A stretch of DNA of 17,415 nucleotides from CAHJXF01 sp964657795 (GTDB lineage: Bacteria > Pseudomonadota > Gammaproteobacteria > Burkholderiales > Burkholderiaceae_D): the NCBI GenBank assembly GCA_964657795.1, contig CAZZWS010000074.1, positions 1-17,415 on the forward strand, in the 5' to 3' direction. Shown here piece after piece: positions 1-7,668 of the stretch. The translations under genes and the position numbers were made by a program. The notes beneath the pieces were generated by a model. The model was given only the letters and a program-made list of their open reading frames with translations. It was not told the DNA's origin and made no database searches. Position 1 is the stretch's first letter, and each line of letters begins with the position of its first letter.

Positions 1-513
1 AACCCGCGCAACACGCCGATGCTGGCGGCGTGCGCCGCGAAGTGGCTGCCGCGGCAATACGCGCGCATCGTCGCGCTCGCCCGCCGGCTCGCGACGCTCG
101 ACGAGGAGGGGCGTCATCGACTGCGCATCGAGGTCAAGCGCCTGCGCTATGCGGTCGATCTGCTGGAAGCGCTCTACGACGAGGATGCGGTCGCCGCATT
201 CCGCGCCGCGCTGTCGGCTTTACAGGAACGGCTCGGCCAGCTCAACGACGCGGCCGTGGCCCGTACCGTCCTGCGGTCCGCGTCGTCGGGCGCCGCCGTC
301 GAGCTGGTGCTGGCCCGCGATGGGGCGTGGTTCGTCGATCGGTTGAAGCAGCAACTGCCGAAGGTCGCGGCCGACGTGATGAAGCTCGAACTCGCCGTGC
401 ACCCGTGGACGGTGACGCGTGCGACGCCACCCCCTCACGATGTCGACGAATCGGCTTCGGCGTCGTCGACGATCAATCGCTTGCCGAGGCTGATGGACTC
501 GTCCTCCACATAG
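1..513 (+). CDS. CHAD-domain protein, C-terminal part (5' end outside window)
   Basis: The reading frame is open from the first base and ends at TAG 511-513, giving about 170 residues of a longer protein. It contains the typical CHAD core, with RLRIEVKRLRYAVDLLEALY followed by LQERLGQLNDAAVA. CHAD domains are helical bundles with conserved His, Arg and Lys residues that bind polyphosphate; they are often joined to a CYTH triphosphatase domain, which would lie upstream of the window if present. After about residue 140 the protein turns low-complexity, with a Ser/Ala-rich tail. That tail, bases 435-513, is encoded antisense to the 3' end of the convergent acetyltransferase gene, so it may be a read-on extension rather than a functional segment. 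The domain call is firm. Whether a CYTH domain precedes it cannot be seen. Confidence 0.85.
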   Translation, partial: NPRNTPMLAACAAKWLPRQYARIVALARRLATLDEEGRHRLRIEVKRLRYAVDLLEALYDEDAVAAFRAALSALQERLGQLNDAAVARTVLRSASSGAAVELVLARDGAWFVDRLKQQLPKVAADVMKLELAVHPWTVTRATPPPHDVDESASASSTINRLPRLMDSSST

Positions 514-887
514 CCGAGAGCGCGGTAGAAGCCGAGCGCTGCGGTGTTGGAGCGTCGCAGCTGCAGGTTGAGCTTGGGACATCCGCGCAGCAGCAACAGG
601 CGTTCGGCTTCGGCCATCAGCGCGCGGGCGTGGCCGTGCTTCCGCAGCGGCGCGGCGACCGCGAGATAGTTGACCCATCCGCGATGCCCGTCGTAGCCGA
701 CCATGGCGGTCGCGATCACCTCGTCGGCCACGGTGCCGACCAGGAACAGTTCGGGCTGCGTGGTCGCCTTGCGCTCGATGTCGCGTCGCGGATCGTTCCA
801 CGGTCGCGTGAGACCGACGGCGTGCCACAGCGCGATCACGACGTCCGTGTCGGCGGCGAGGAAGGGGCGGATGTGCAGCGAGGTCAT
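435..887 (-). CDS. GNAT family acetyltransferase, YpeA type
   Basis: The gene encodes 150 residues, the usual length for small GNAT acetyltransferases, which move the acetyl group of acetyl-CoA to an amine. The protein follows E. coli YpeA closely from memory: LTRPWNDPRRDIERK at 26-40, FLVGTVADEVIAT near 48-60, GYDGHRGWVNYLAV near 64-76, the acetyl-CoA loop LRKHGHARAL at 81-90 with the R-x-x-G-x-A pattern, and a C-terminal SLGKRLI. The substrate of YpeA-type enzymes is not known to me, so none is assigned. The ATG at 885-887 starts the protein right before the conserved N-terminal strand. The same frame is open much further upstream, antisense to rarA, but that extension is not GNAT-like. No clear Shine-Dalgarno is visible. 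The gene is divergent from rarA across 126 bp and convergent with the CHAD gene, overlapping its 3' end by 79 bp. Confidence 0.9.
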   Translation of the reverse strand: MTSLHIRPFLAADTDVVIALWHAVGLTRPWNDPRRDIERKATTQPELFLVGTVADEVIATAMVGYDGHRGWVNYLAVAAPLRKHGHARALMAEAERLLLLRGCPKLNLQLRRSNTAALGFYRALGYVEDESISLGKRLIVDDAEADSSTS

Positions 888-938
888 AGGGGCGTTTCGT
901 TGAATTCGGCGAACCGCGATGATCGCCGATGCCTGTTG

Positions 939-944
939 GATAAT
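939..944 (+). promoter_or_regulatory. Possible -10 element for rarA
   Basis: GATAAT lies 69 bases before the TTG start in the 126-bp space between the divergent acetyltransferase and rarA genes. It is one base from the TATAAT consensus. No matching -35 hexamer is visible at 16 to 18 bases upstream, so this is a weak prediction. Confidence 0.25.
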
Positions 945-1013
945 CGTCGACAGCCACCATCTTCCGGACTCGCGAATCGCGCGCCCTGTCCACCCGACCT
1001 TTCCAGGATCATC

Positions 1014-2399
1014 TTGAGCCCCACGGCCGACCTGTTCGGCACCGCCGCCCCGATGCCCGCGCGTGCCGCAGCCACCGCCGTCGAGCACGGCGCGATCCCG
1101 CTCGCCGAACGCCTGCGACCGCGCACCATCGACGACGTGATCGGCCAGCCGCAGCTGCTTGCGCCGGGCAAGCCGCTGCGGGTGGCCTTCGCGTCGCACC
1201 GTCCGCATTCGATGATCCTGTGGGGCCCGCCCGGCGTCGGCAAGACCACGCTGGCGCGGTTGATGGCCGATGCGTTCGAGGCCGACTTCATCGCGCTGTC
1301 CGCGGTGCTGGCCGGGGTCAAGGACATCCGCGAGGCGGTGATGCGCGCCGAGCTGACACGCGCCCAATCGGGCCGCCAGACCATCGTCTTCGTCGACGAG
1401 GTCCATCGCTTCAACAAGAGCCAGCAGGACGCGTTTCTGCCGCACGTCGAGTCGGGGCTCTTCGTGTTCATCGGCGCGACGACCGAGAACCCGTCGTTCG
1501 AGGTCAACGGCGCGTTGCTGTCGCGCGCGGCCGTCTACGTCCTTACCAGCCTCACGGCCGAAGACCTCGACCGCCTGATCGACCGTGCGCTGCACGATCC
1601 GGCCGCGCCCGAGCTGCACGACGTGACGCTGACGGCGTCCGCGCAGAAGACGCTGGTCGCGAGCGCCGACGGCGATGCGCGGAAGCTGCTCAACAACCTC
1701 GAGATCGTGGCGCGCGCCGCGGCGTCGAAAGACGCTCGCGAGGGCGCGCGCACGATCGACGACGCGCTGCTCGCCGAGGGGCTGTCCGAGAACCTGCGGC
1801 GCTTCGACAAGGGCGGCGACGCGTTCTACGACCAGATCAGCGCGTTGCACAAGGCGGTGCGCGGCAGCCATCCCGACGCGTCGCTGTACTGGTTCAGCCG
1901 CATGCTCGACGGCGGCGCGGACCCGCGCTACCTGGCGCGCCGGATGATCCGCATGGCCAGCGAAGACATCGGACTCGCCGACCCGCGCGCGCTGCGCGTG
2001 ACGCTCGACGCGGCCGACGTCTACGAACGGCTCGGCACGCCCGAAGGCGAGCTCGCGCTGGCGGAAGCCCTGATCTACCTGGCCTGCGCGCCGAAGTCCA
2101 ATGCGGTCTACACCGCGTTCGGCGCCGCGAAGCGCTTCGTCAAGGAAGACGGCTCGCGGCCGGTGCCGCCGCACATCCGTAACGCGCCGACCGCGCTGAT
2201 GAAGGACCTCGGCTACGGCAAGGCATACCGCTACGCGCACGACGAGCCGGAGGCCTACGCGGCCGGGGAGAGCTATCTGCCCGACGGCATGGCGGAGCCC
2301 GGCTGGTACCAGCCCGTGCCCCGCGGTCTCGAAGCGAAGATCGGCGAGAAGCTCACGCATCTGCGGGATCTCGATCGCGCGGCACGCGACGACGATTAG
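1014..2399 (+). CDS. rarA: Replication-associated recombination protein RarA (MgsA), AAA+ ATPase
   Basis: RarA is a clamp-loader-like AAA+ ATPase that acts at stalled replication forks with SSB and RecA. The chain of 461 residues shows PLAERLRPRTIDDVIGQ near 29-45, Walker A GPPGVGKTT at 71-79, Walker B IVFVDEVHRF at 124-133, sensor 1 GATTENPSFE at 154-163, and the Arg-finger region ALLSRA at 167-172. The C-terminal part carries the family block KGGDAFYDQISALHKAVRG and a DGGADPRYLARR stretch. Start choice: TTG at 1014 has AGGA at 1005-1008, five bases upstream, and gives the N-terminal DLFG segment common in Burkholderiaceae RarA. ATG 1053 would give 448 residues but lacks a clear ribosome site. 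The frame stays open upstream to base 30, antisense to the acetyltransferase, and is not RarA-like. The TAG overlaps the stop of the convergent dehydratase by 4 bp. Confidence 0.95.
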   Translation: MSPTADLFGTAAPMPARAAATAVEHGAIPLAERLRPRTIDDVIGQPQLLAPGKPLRVAFASHRPHSMILWGPPGVGKTTLARLMADAFEADFIALSAVLAGVKDIREAVMRAELTRAQSGRQTIVFVDEVHRFNKSQQDAFLPHVESGLFVFIGATTENPSFEVNGALLSRAAVYVLTSLTAEDLDRLIDRALHDPAAPELHDVTLTASAQKTLVASADGDARKLLNNLEIVARAAASKDAREGARTIDDALLAEGLSENLRRFDKGGDAFYDQISALHKAVRGSHPDASLYWFSRMLDGGADPRYLARRMIRMASEDIGLADPRALRVTLDAADVYERLGTPEGELALAEALIYLACAPKSNAVYTAFGAAKRFVKEDGSRPVPPHIRNAPTALMKDLGYGKAYRYAHDEPEAYAAGESYLPDGMAEPGWYQPVPRGLEAKIGEKLTHLRDLDRAARDDD

Positions 2400-3334
2400 G
2401 ACACGGTCCTCACGTGCGGCATCGACGCGGCCCAGGCATCGAGTTGCGCGACGGATGCGGTCACGCCGCCGCACACGATGATCAACACGCGCTCGCAGTC
2501 GCGCAGCGCGGCCGCGTCGTCGTAGGCCACCGCCAGCGCCGTGCCGCACGCGGGTTCGACCACGATGCGGTGATCGTCGACGAAGCGACGACAGGCGTCG
2601 ACCGCGGCGGCGTCGCTCACGACGCCGCTGGTCACCGGATGTTCGCGGGTCGCGGCCCAGGCGCGCTCGCTGACCTGCTTCGCGCCGAGCGACGTGGCGA
2701 CGCTGGTGATCGCTGGCAACGACACGGGTCGGCCGGCATCGATCGCCGCGGACAGCGACGCCGCGCCGTCGGTCTCGACCGCGACGACCCGCACGTCGTC
2801 CCACCCGTTGCGTCGCAGCCCTTCGACCACCCCGCAGAACAGGCCGCCGCCACCCACCGACACGACGACCGCATCGGGCTTCGGTCCCTGCCGGACGGCC
2901 TCGTCGATCATCGATGCATGGCCATGCCACAGCAGCGGATCGTCGAACGGATGCAGCACCGCATCGTCGACCGCGGCGATCGCCAGCAGATGCGCATGCG
3001 CCTCCTGCCACGAGTCGCCGTGAACGATCAGTTCCGCGCCCTCGTCACGGATCGCGGTCTTCGCACGATCGCTCGTCGTCGTCGGCACGACCACCGTCAC
3101 CGGAATCGACAGCGCGCGGCCTGCGTAGGCGACCGCGATGCCCGCATTGCCGCCGGACGACGACAGGAAGCGCCGTGCACCGCGTCGCGCGTGGACCTCG
3201 CAGGCGTGGCCGATGCCACGCAGCTTGAACGAGCCCGTCGGCTGCAAGGCTTCGAGCTTGAGGTCGACGATGCGACCGGCCGCCCGGCTCAAGGCGCGCG
3301 ACGTGACCAACGGCGTTTCGATGTGCAGCGTCAT
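2396..3334 (-). CDS. PLP-dependent L-serine/L-threonine dehydratase, SDS-like
   Basis: This is a fold-type II PLP enzyme of 312 residues. Family members deaminate L-serine to pyruvate and L-threonine to 2-oxobutyrate in the cytosol. Visible features: the PLP lysine K37 in TGSFKLRG, the phosphate-binding loop SSGGNAG at 59-65, FDDPLLWHGHAS near 130-141, the glycine loop SVGGGGLFCG at 159-168, VEPACGTALA near 259-268, and IIVCGG with C289, which in this family faces the PLP ring nitrogen. Overall it reads like the animal-type serine dehydratase (SDS) rather than biosynthetic IlvA; there is no C-terminal ACT-like regulatory domain. Start ATG 3332-3334 gives the MTLHIETPLV N-terminus expected for the family. 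A further upstream in-frame ATG adds 20 Arg-rich residues that do not fit. The position equivalent to human SDS Ala65 is Gly61 here. Its TAA overlaps the rarA stop, and it is divergent from the phytochrome gene. Confidence 0.88.
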   Translation of the reverse strand: MTLHIETPLVTSRALSRAAGRIVDLKLEALQPTGSFKLRGIGHACEVHARRGARRFLSSSGGNAGIAVAYAGRALSIPVTVVVPTTTSDRAKTAIRDEGAELIVHGDSWQEAHAHLLAIAAVDDAVLHPFDDPLLWHGHASMIDEAVRQGPKPDAVVVSVGGGGLFCGVVEGLRRNGWDDVRVVAVETDGAASLSAAIDAGRPVSLPAITSVATSLGAKQVSERAWAATREHPVTSGVVSDAAAVDACRRFVDDHRIVVEPACGTALAVAYDDAAALRDCERVLIIVCGGVTASVAQLDAWAASMPHVRTVS

Positions 3335-3420
3335 GGGGTGTCGGGTCGGGATGGAATGCCGGTCGCGTCGCGGAGTATCGGGGACTCGATCCAAACTTGC
3401 CGTCGCTTCATGCGAGGCGT

Positions 3421-3446
3421 TGTCAACGTTTATAAATAATTAAGTC
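3421..3446. promoter_or_regulatory. AT-rich patch between divergent genes, likely promoter region
   Basis: The 278-bp space between the dehydratase and phytochrome genes holds a short, strikingly AT-rich run, including the palindrome TTTATAAA, in an otherwise very GC-rich sequence. TATAAA at 3431-3436 could be a plus-strand -10, with TTCATG at 3407-3412 as a poor -35 at 18-base spacing. On the minus strand a consensus TTGACA -35 occupies 3426-3421, but no good -10 follows. This probably marks promoter or regulator binding DNA; direction and target are unresolved. Confidence 0.35.
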
Positions 3447-3612
3447 TCTGTCGCATTCCATCGTGCGCGCAGATAGTGCGCCATGAGCTTACCTGCCACT
3501 GCCTCGCCCACCGTGCCGCGGCCGGGCCGTTCGTGAAGGGCTGCCGCGCGGCGCCGCGGCGCTCGATGCGCCCGGCTTCCCGCGCCGTCACGACGCACGA
3601 GCGAACGAGGTC

Positions 3613-6276
3613 ATGACGCCCGCCGTCGACCTGACCTCGTGCGATCGCGAACCGATCACGCGGCTTGGGCGCATCCAGGACTTCGGATTCCTCGTCGCGC
3701 TGGCGAGCGACTGGACCGTGGTGCGCGCGTCCGAGAATCTCGCCTCGTTCCTCGGCACGTCCGCCGCAGACGCGCTCGGCCGACCGATCGAAGACCTGAT
3801 CGATCCGCTCGCGCTGCACGACATCCGCAATCGCGTCACCGTGCTCCGGGGCGACAGCGGCGTCGAGCGTCTCTACGGCGTGACGCTGTCGCCCGGCCAG
3901 CCCCTGTTCGACATCGCCGTGCATCGTGCCGATCAGTTGCTCGTCATCGAAGGCGAACGCTCCGGGGCGACCGATCGCATGGACGCCGCGTCGCTGGTGC
4001 GGACGATGGTGGCGCGGCTAGAGGCCAAGCCGGCGCTGCAGGCGTTCCACAGCGACTGCGCACGCCAGGTCAGGGCGATCACCGGCTTTCGTCGGGTGAT
4101 GATCTATCGCTTCTCCAAAGACGGCGCCGGTGAGGTCATCGCCGAATCGCTGAACGGACCTGCCGGCAGCTTCCTCGGTCTGCACTACCCGGACTCGGAC
4201 ATCCCGGTCCAGGCGCGGGCGCTCTACCTGCGCAATCCGTTCCGCATCATCGGCAACGTCGACGCAGAGACCTTCGGCCTCCTGTCGTCGACGTCCGGCT
4301 CCACGTCCGAGTCAGTGTTCGCGCCGGAGCGCAGCCTCGACCTGTCGCTCGCGCTGACGCGGGCCGTGTCGCCGATCCACATCGAATATCTGCGCAACAT
4401 GGGCGTCGTCGCGTCGCTGTCGATGTCGATCGTCGTCGAAGGCGAGTTGTGGGGATTGATCGCCTGCCACAACGACGAGGCAGCCGTGCCGAGCTTCGCG
4501 ATCCGCAGCGCGTGCGAGCTGTTCGCGCAGATGTATTCAATGATGCTCGAGAGCCGGCTGCGACAGGCGCACGCCGCGCAGGAGACCGCCGCACGCCACC
4601 TGGCCGATCGCATGATCACCGCCGTGAAGGACGAGCCGACGTTGCTCGTCGACGCGGGCTGGCTGCTGCAGAGCATGCGGGACGTGATCGATTGCGACGG
4701 GGTCGCCGTCTTCCTGCAGGGACGTCTGGCGACGGCCGGATCGCTGCCGCCGGTTGCCGAGTTCACGCCACTGATCCCGCGGCTCGACGCGATGACCGGC
4801 CTCGACGTCATCGTCACCGATCGGCTGTCAACGCTGCTGCCCCATGCGGCCGGCTACGCGACCGATGCGGCGGGCGTGCTGGCCATCGCGCTGTCGCGAA
4901 CCCCGCGCGACTGGCTGCTGCTGTTCCGACGCGAACGGCTGAAAGACATCCACTGGGCCGGCGATCCGGCGACGGCGAAGAGCGTCTCGGCCGATCCGGG
5001 CCTGTCGCCCCGCAAGAGCTTCGAGGCCTTTCGGCAGCGCGTCCGCGGGCAGTGCCGCCCGTTCGGCCTGGCCGATCGCCAGATGGGCGAGATCGTTCGC
5101 GTCTCGCTCGTCGATCTCGTCTCGCGCGGCGCGCGGGTGGACGACGTCGCGCAGCGTCGTCTCACGGAGCGCCAGGAAACGCTGATCGCGGAACTCAACC
5201 ATCGGGTCCGCAACATCCTGACGTTGATCCGCGGACTGATCACCCAGACCGGCAAGAACGCGCCGGACGTCGCGAGTTACGTCGCGGCGCTGGGCGGCCG
5301 CGTGCAGGCGCTCGCCCGCGCGCACGACCGCGTGACGCTGCGCGATTGGGGTCCCGGCCTGTTGTCGTCGTTGTTCGACGACGAGATCGAGGCTCACGTG
5401 CCCGGGCAGCCCGAGCGCTTCGTCGTGACCGGCGCGGCGGTCCATCTGTTCCCGCAGGCCTTCTCGACGATGGCGCTCGTGATCCACGAACTCGTGACCA
5501 ATTCGTCGAAGTACGGCGCGCTCGGCGACCGTGGCCGGATCGACGTCGACGTCCGTCGCATCGCCGACGGCGACATCCGCATCGAGTGGCGCGAGACCGG
5601 CGGACCCGTCGTCCGCACGCCGCTGCGACGCGGCTTCGGCTCGGCCATCATCGAACGCACCATCCCGTTCGAACTGAACGGTACCGCCGAAGTCCGCTAT
5701 CCGTCGCACGGCCTCGAAGTGGACCTCGTGGTCCCGGCGAAATTCGTGTGGACCGAAGCGCTTCCGTCGCTCGCGACTGCGGACCACGATGCCGCGTCGC
5801 GCTCCGATCGGGCGCTCGAGGTTCACCCGCTCGCCGGCATGCACGTGATGCTGCTCGAAGACAACATGATCGTTGCGCTCGAGACGGAGGACCTCGTGCG
5901 CGCGCTAGGGGCGAAGCAGGTCTGGGCCGTCGCTTCCATCGCGGCAGCCGACGACCTGCTCGCGCGGCATGCGGTGGACTTCGCGGTGCTCGACGTCAAC
6001 GTCGGCGACGAGACCAGCCTCGCGCTCGCGGCACGGATCGATCAGCGCCGCATCCCGTTCATCTTCGCGTCGGGATATGGCGGCAACGTGGACCCGAACG
6101 GGCGCTTCGCGTCGGTCCCGGTCGTCGGCAAGCCGTATCAGTCCGAACAGGCGAGTCGCGCGATCATGCAAGTGCTGCGCGCGCATCGGTCCGCGCCGGG
6201 CCACGCGTCTGACCGCACCGCCGAAGGCGCATCGAGCGCCGATCACGAGGCGGACGTCCTCGCGCCGCTGACCTGA
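3613..6276 (+). CDS. Bacteriophytochrome hybrid kinase: PAS-GAF-PHY, HWE histidine kinase, receiver
   Basis: The 887-residue protein is a red/far-red light sensor kinase binding biliverdin. PAS (about 5-115) begins VDLTSCDREPI, with C10 at the biliverdin attachment position. GAF (about 140-310) has PDSDIP at 193-198 (D196), R250, H256 in SPIHIEYL, Y259 and H286, matching from memory Asp207, Arg254, His260, Tyr263 and His290 of Deinococcus BphP. PHY (about 330-505) has a tongue with WAGDP and PRKSF at 466-470. The kinase is of the HWE family: H-box LNHRVRN with H530, N-box HELVTNSSKYGAL (H625, N630), and W659-R-E661. A receiver (about 743-855) has E749, D750, phospho-acceptor D794 and K840. 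Agrobacterium Agp2 has a similar layout. No membrane segment is seen. ATG 3613 places C10 correctly; GAGG at 3607-3610 is only two bases from it, so initiation may be weak. No heme oxygenase or output gene is adjacent. Confidence 0.93.
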   Translation: MTPAVDLTSCDREPITRLGRIQDFGFLVALASDWTVVRASENLASFLGTSAADALGRPIEDLIDPLALHDIRNRVTVLRGDSGVERLYGVTLSPGQPLFDIAVHRADQLLVIEGERSGATDRMDAASLVRTMVARLEAKPALQAFHSDCARQVRAITGFRRVMIYRFSKDGAGEVIAESLNGPAGSFLGLHYPDSDIPVQARALYLRNPFRIIGNVDAETFGLLSSTSGSTSESVFAPERSLDLSLALTRAVSPIHIEYLRNMGVVASLSMSIVVEGELWGLIACHNDEAAVPSFAIRSACELFAQMYSMMLESRLRQAHAAQETAARHLADRMITAVKDEPTLLVDAGWLLQSMRDVIDCDGVAVFLQGRLATAGSLPPVAEFTPLIPRLDAMTGLDVIVTDRLSTLLPHAAGYATDAAGVLAIALSRTPRDWLLLFRRERLKDIHWAGDPATAKSVSADPGLSPRKSFEAFRQRVRGQCRPFGLADRQMGEIVRVSLVDLVSRGARVDDVAQRRLTERQETLIAELNHRVRNILTLIRGLITQTGKNAPDVASYVAALGGRVQALARAHDRVTLRDWGPGLLSSLFDDEIEAHVPGQPERFVVTGAAVHLFPQAFSTMALVIHELVTNSSKYGALGDRGRIDVDVRRIADGDIRIEWRETGGPVVRTPLRRGFGSAIIERTIPFELNGTAEVRYPSHGLEVDLVVPAKFVWTEALPSLATADHDAASRSDRALEVHPLAGMHVMLLEDNMIVALETEDLVRALGAKQVWAVASIAAADDLLARHAVDFAVLDVNVGDETSLALAARIDQRRIPFIFASGYGGNVDPNGRFASVPVVGKPYQSEQASRAIMQVLRAHRSAPGHASDRTAEGASSADHEADVLAPLT

Positions 6277-6319
6277 CGTCGCGGCGCTGCGTCGGCGGCG
6301 ATATGCCGGCGGGCCGTGC

Positions 6320-6325
6320 GAAAAT
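6320..6325 (+). promoter_or_regulatory. Possible -10 element for serS
   Basis: GAAAAT sits in the AT-richest spot of the 84-bp space between the phytochrome and serS, 35 bases before the serS ATG. It resembles the TAAAAT-like -10 boxes common in Burkholderiales, but no -35 hexamer is evident. Confidence 0.25.
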
Positions 6326-6360
6326 GCGCAGCTCTCGACTCCGCGCTTCGCCATCCCTCG

Positions 6361-7656
6361 ATGCTCGACCTTCATCAACTCCGCAAGGACCTGCCCGGCG
6401 TCGTCGCGGCGCTAGCGACGCGCGGTTATACCTTCGACCGTGAACGTTTCGAATCGCTCGAGGCGGAACGCAAGCGCGTGCAGACCGAAACCGAAGGGTT
6501 GCAGGCGCGTCGCAACGCGTTGAGCAAGCAGGTCGGCGAGCTGAAACGGAAGGGTGACGACGCGAGCGCCGTGATGGCGGAGGTCACCGCGCTGCCCGAG
6601 ACGCTGAAGCAGCTCGAAGCCCAGCTCGCGGGGGTTCAGGCGCGCATGACGGACCTCCTGCTCGACGTGCCCAACCTGCCGCATGCCGACGTCGCGATCG
6701 GGCGCGACGAGAAGGACAACGTCGAGGTGCGCCGCGTCGGCGAGCCGCGCGTCTTCGACTTCACGGCCCGCGACCACGTCGATGTCGGCGCCCCGCTGGG
6801 ACTCGACTTCGAGACCGGCGCAAGGCTTTCGGGCGCGCGCTTCGCATTCCTCAAGGGGCCGGCGGCGCAACTGCATCGCGCGCTCGCTCAGTTCATGGTC
6901 GACCTGCATACCGAGGAGCACGGCTACACCGAGTGCTGGACTCCGTACATCGTCAACGCCGAGTGTCTGGTCGGTACCAGCCAGCTGCCGAAGTTCGAGG
7001 ACGACCTGTTCTCGGTCCATCGCGGCGGCGCCGGTGACGACGAACGCGTGAGGCAGTACCTCATCCCCACGTCCGAGGTCTCGCTGACCAACAGCGTGCG
7101 GGGCGAGATCCTGCCGCTGGACCGCCTGCCGACGAGGCTGACGGCGCACACGCCGTGCTTCCGCTCCGAGGCCGGCAGCTACGGGCGCGACACGCGCGGC
7201 ATGATCCGCCAGCATCAGTTCGACAAGGTCGAGATGGTGCAGGTCGTCGAGCCTGCGACCTCGTACGCGGCGCTGCACGAGATGGTCGGCCATGCGGAGG
7301 CCGTGCTGCAGAAGCTCGACCTGCCGTATCGCGTGTTGCGTCTGTGCACCGGCGACATGGGCTTCAGCGCCGCGATGACCTACGACCTCGAAGTCTGGCT
7401 GCCCGGGCAGAACGCGTATCGCGAGATCTCGTCGCTGTCCAACACGGAAGCGTTCCAGGCGCGCCGCATGCAGGCGCGCTATCGCAACGCCGAAGGCAAG
7501 GTCGACCTCGTCCACACGCTGAACGGCTCGGGTCTCGCCGTCGGCCGGACGCTCGTGGCGGTGCTCGAGAACCATCAGCAGGCCGACGGCTCGGTGACGG
7601 TGCCGGAGGTCCTGCGGCCGTACCTGAAGGGCCGGGCGACGCTGTCCGCGCGCTGA
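6361..7656 (+). CDS. serS: Seryl-tRNA synthetase
   Basis: SerRS charges tRNA-Ser and tRNA-Sec with serine using ATP. The protein of 431 residues matches the bacterial length of about 430. It starts MLDLHQLRKD, as SerRS proteins do, then shows the helical tRNA-binding arm at about 27-100, rich in Glu, Lys, Arg and Gln. The class II core includes TSEVSLTN at 237-244, motif 2 around PCFRSEAGSYGRDTRG at 265-280 leading to HQFDKVEM, and motif 3 GSGLAVGRTLVAVLEN at 389-404. ATG 6361 is chosen over the in-frame ATG 6316 because the family begins at MLD; no strong Shine-Dalgarno precedes it. The stop TGA 7654-7656 is part of the ribosome site of the next gene, so the two are very probably co-transcribed. 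Confidence 0.97.
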   Translation: MLDLHQLRKDLPGVVAALATRGYTFDRERFESLEAERKRVQTETEGLQARRNALSKQVGELKRKGDDASAVMAEVTALPETLKQLEAQLAGVQARMTDLLLDVPNLPHADVAIGRDEKDNVEVRRVGEPRVFDFTARDHVDVGAPLGLDFETGARLSGARFAFLKGPAAQLHRALAQFMVDLHTEEHGYTECWTPYIVNAECLVGTSQLPKFEDDLFSVHRGGAGDDERVRQYLIPTSEVSLTNSVRGEILPLDRLPTRLTAHTPCFRSEAGSYGRDTRGMIRQHQFDKVEMVQVVEPATSYAALHEMVGHAEAVLQKLDLPYRVLRLCTGDMGFSAAMTYDLEVWLPGQNAYREISSLSNTEAFQARRMQARYRNAEGKVDLVHTLNGSGLAVGRTLVAVLENHQQADGSVTVPEVLRPYLKGRATLSAR

Positions 7657-7668
7657 GGACTGTCAACT

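Noticed and set aside
30..1013. Plus-strand frame continuing upstream of rarA to base 30
   Set aside because: It is out of frame with the CHAD gene and antisense to the acetyltransferase, has shadow-type Arg/Ala-rich composition, and RarA homologues do not carry such an extension.
888..3011. Very long minus-strand open frame continuing upstream of the acetyltransferase (frame spans 435-3011)
   Set aside because: The part beyond 887 is antisense to rarA and the dehydratase region, is Arg-rich without any domain, and only reflects the high GC content. The acetyltransferase starts at its own ATG with a conserved N-terminus.
4449..6212. 587-codon plus-strand frame inside the phytochrome gene
   Set aside because: It is an Arg/Ala-rich shadow frame of the well-supported phytochrome coding sequence.
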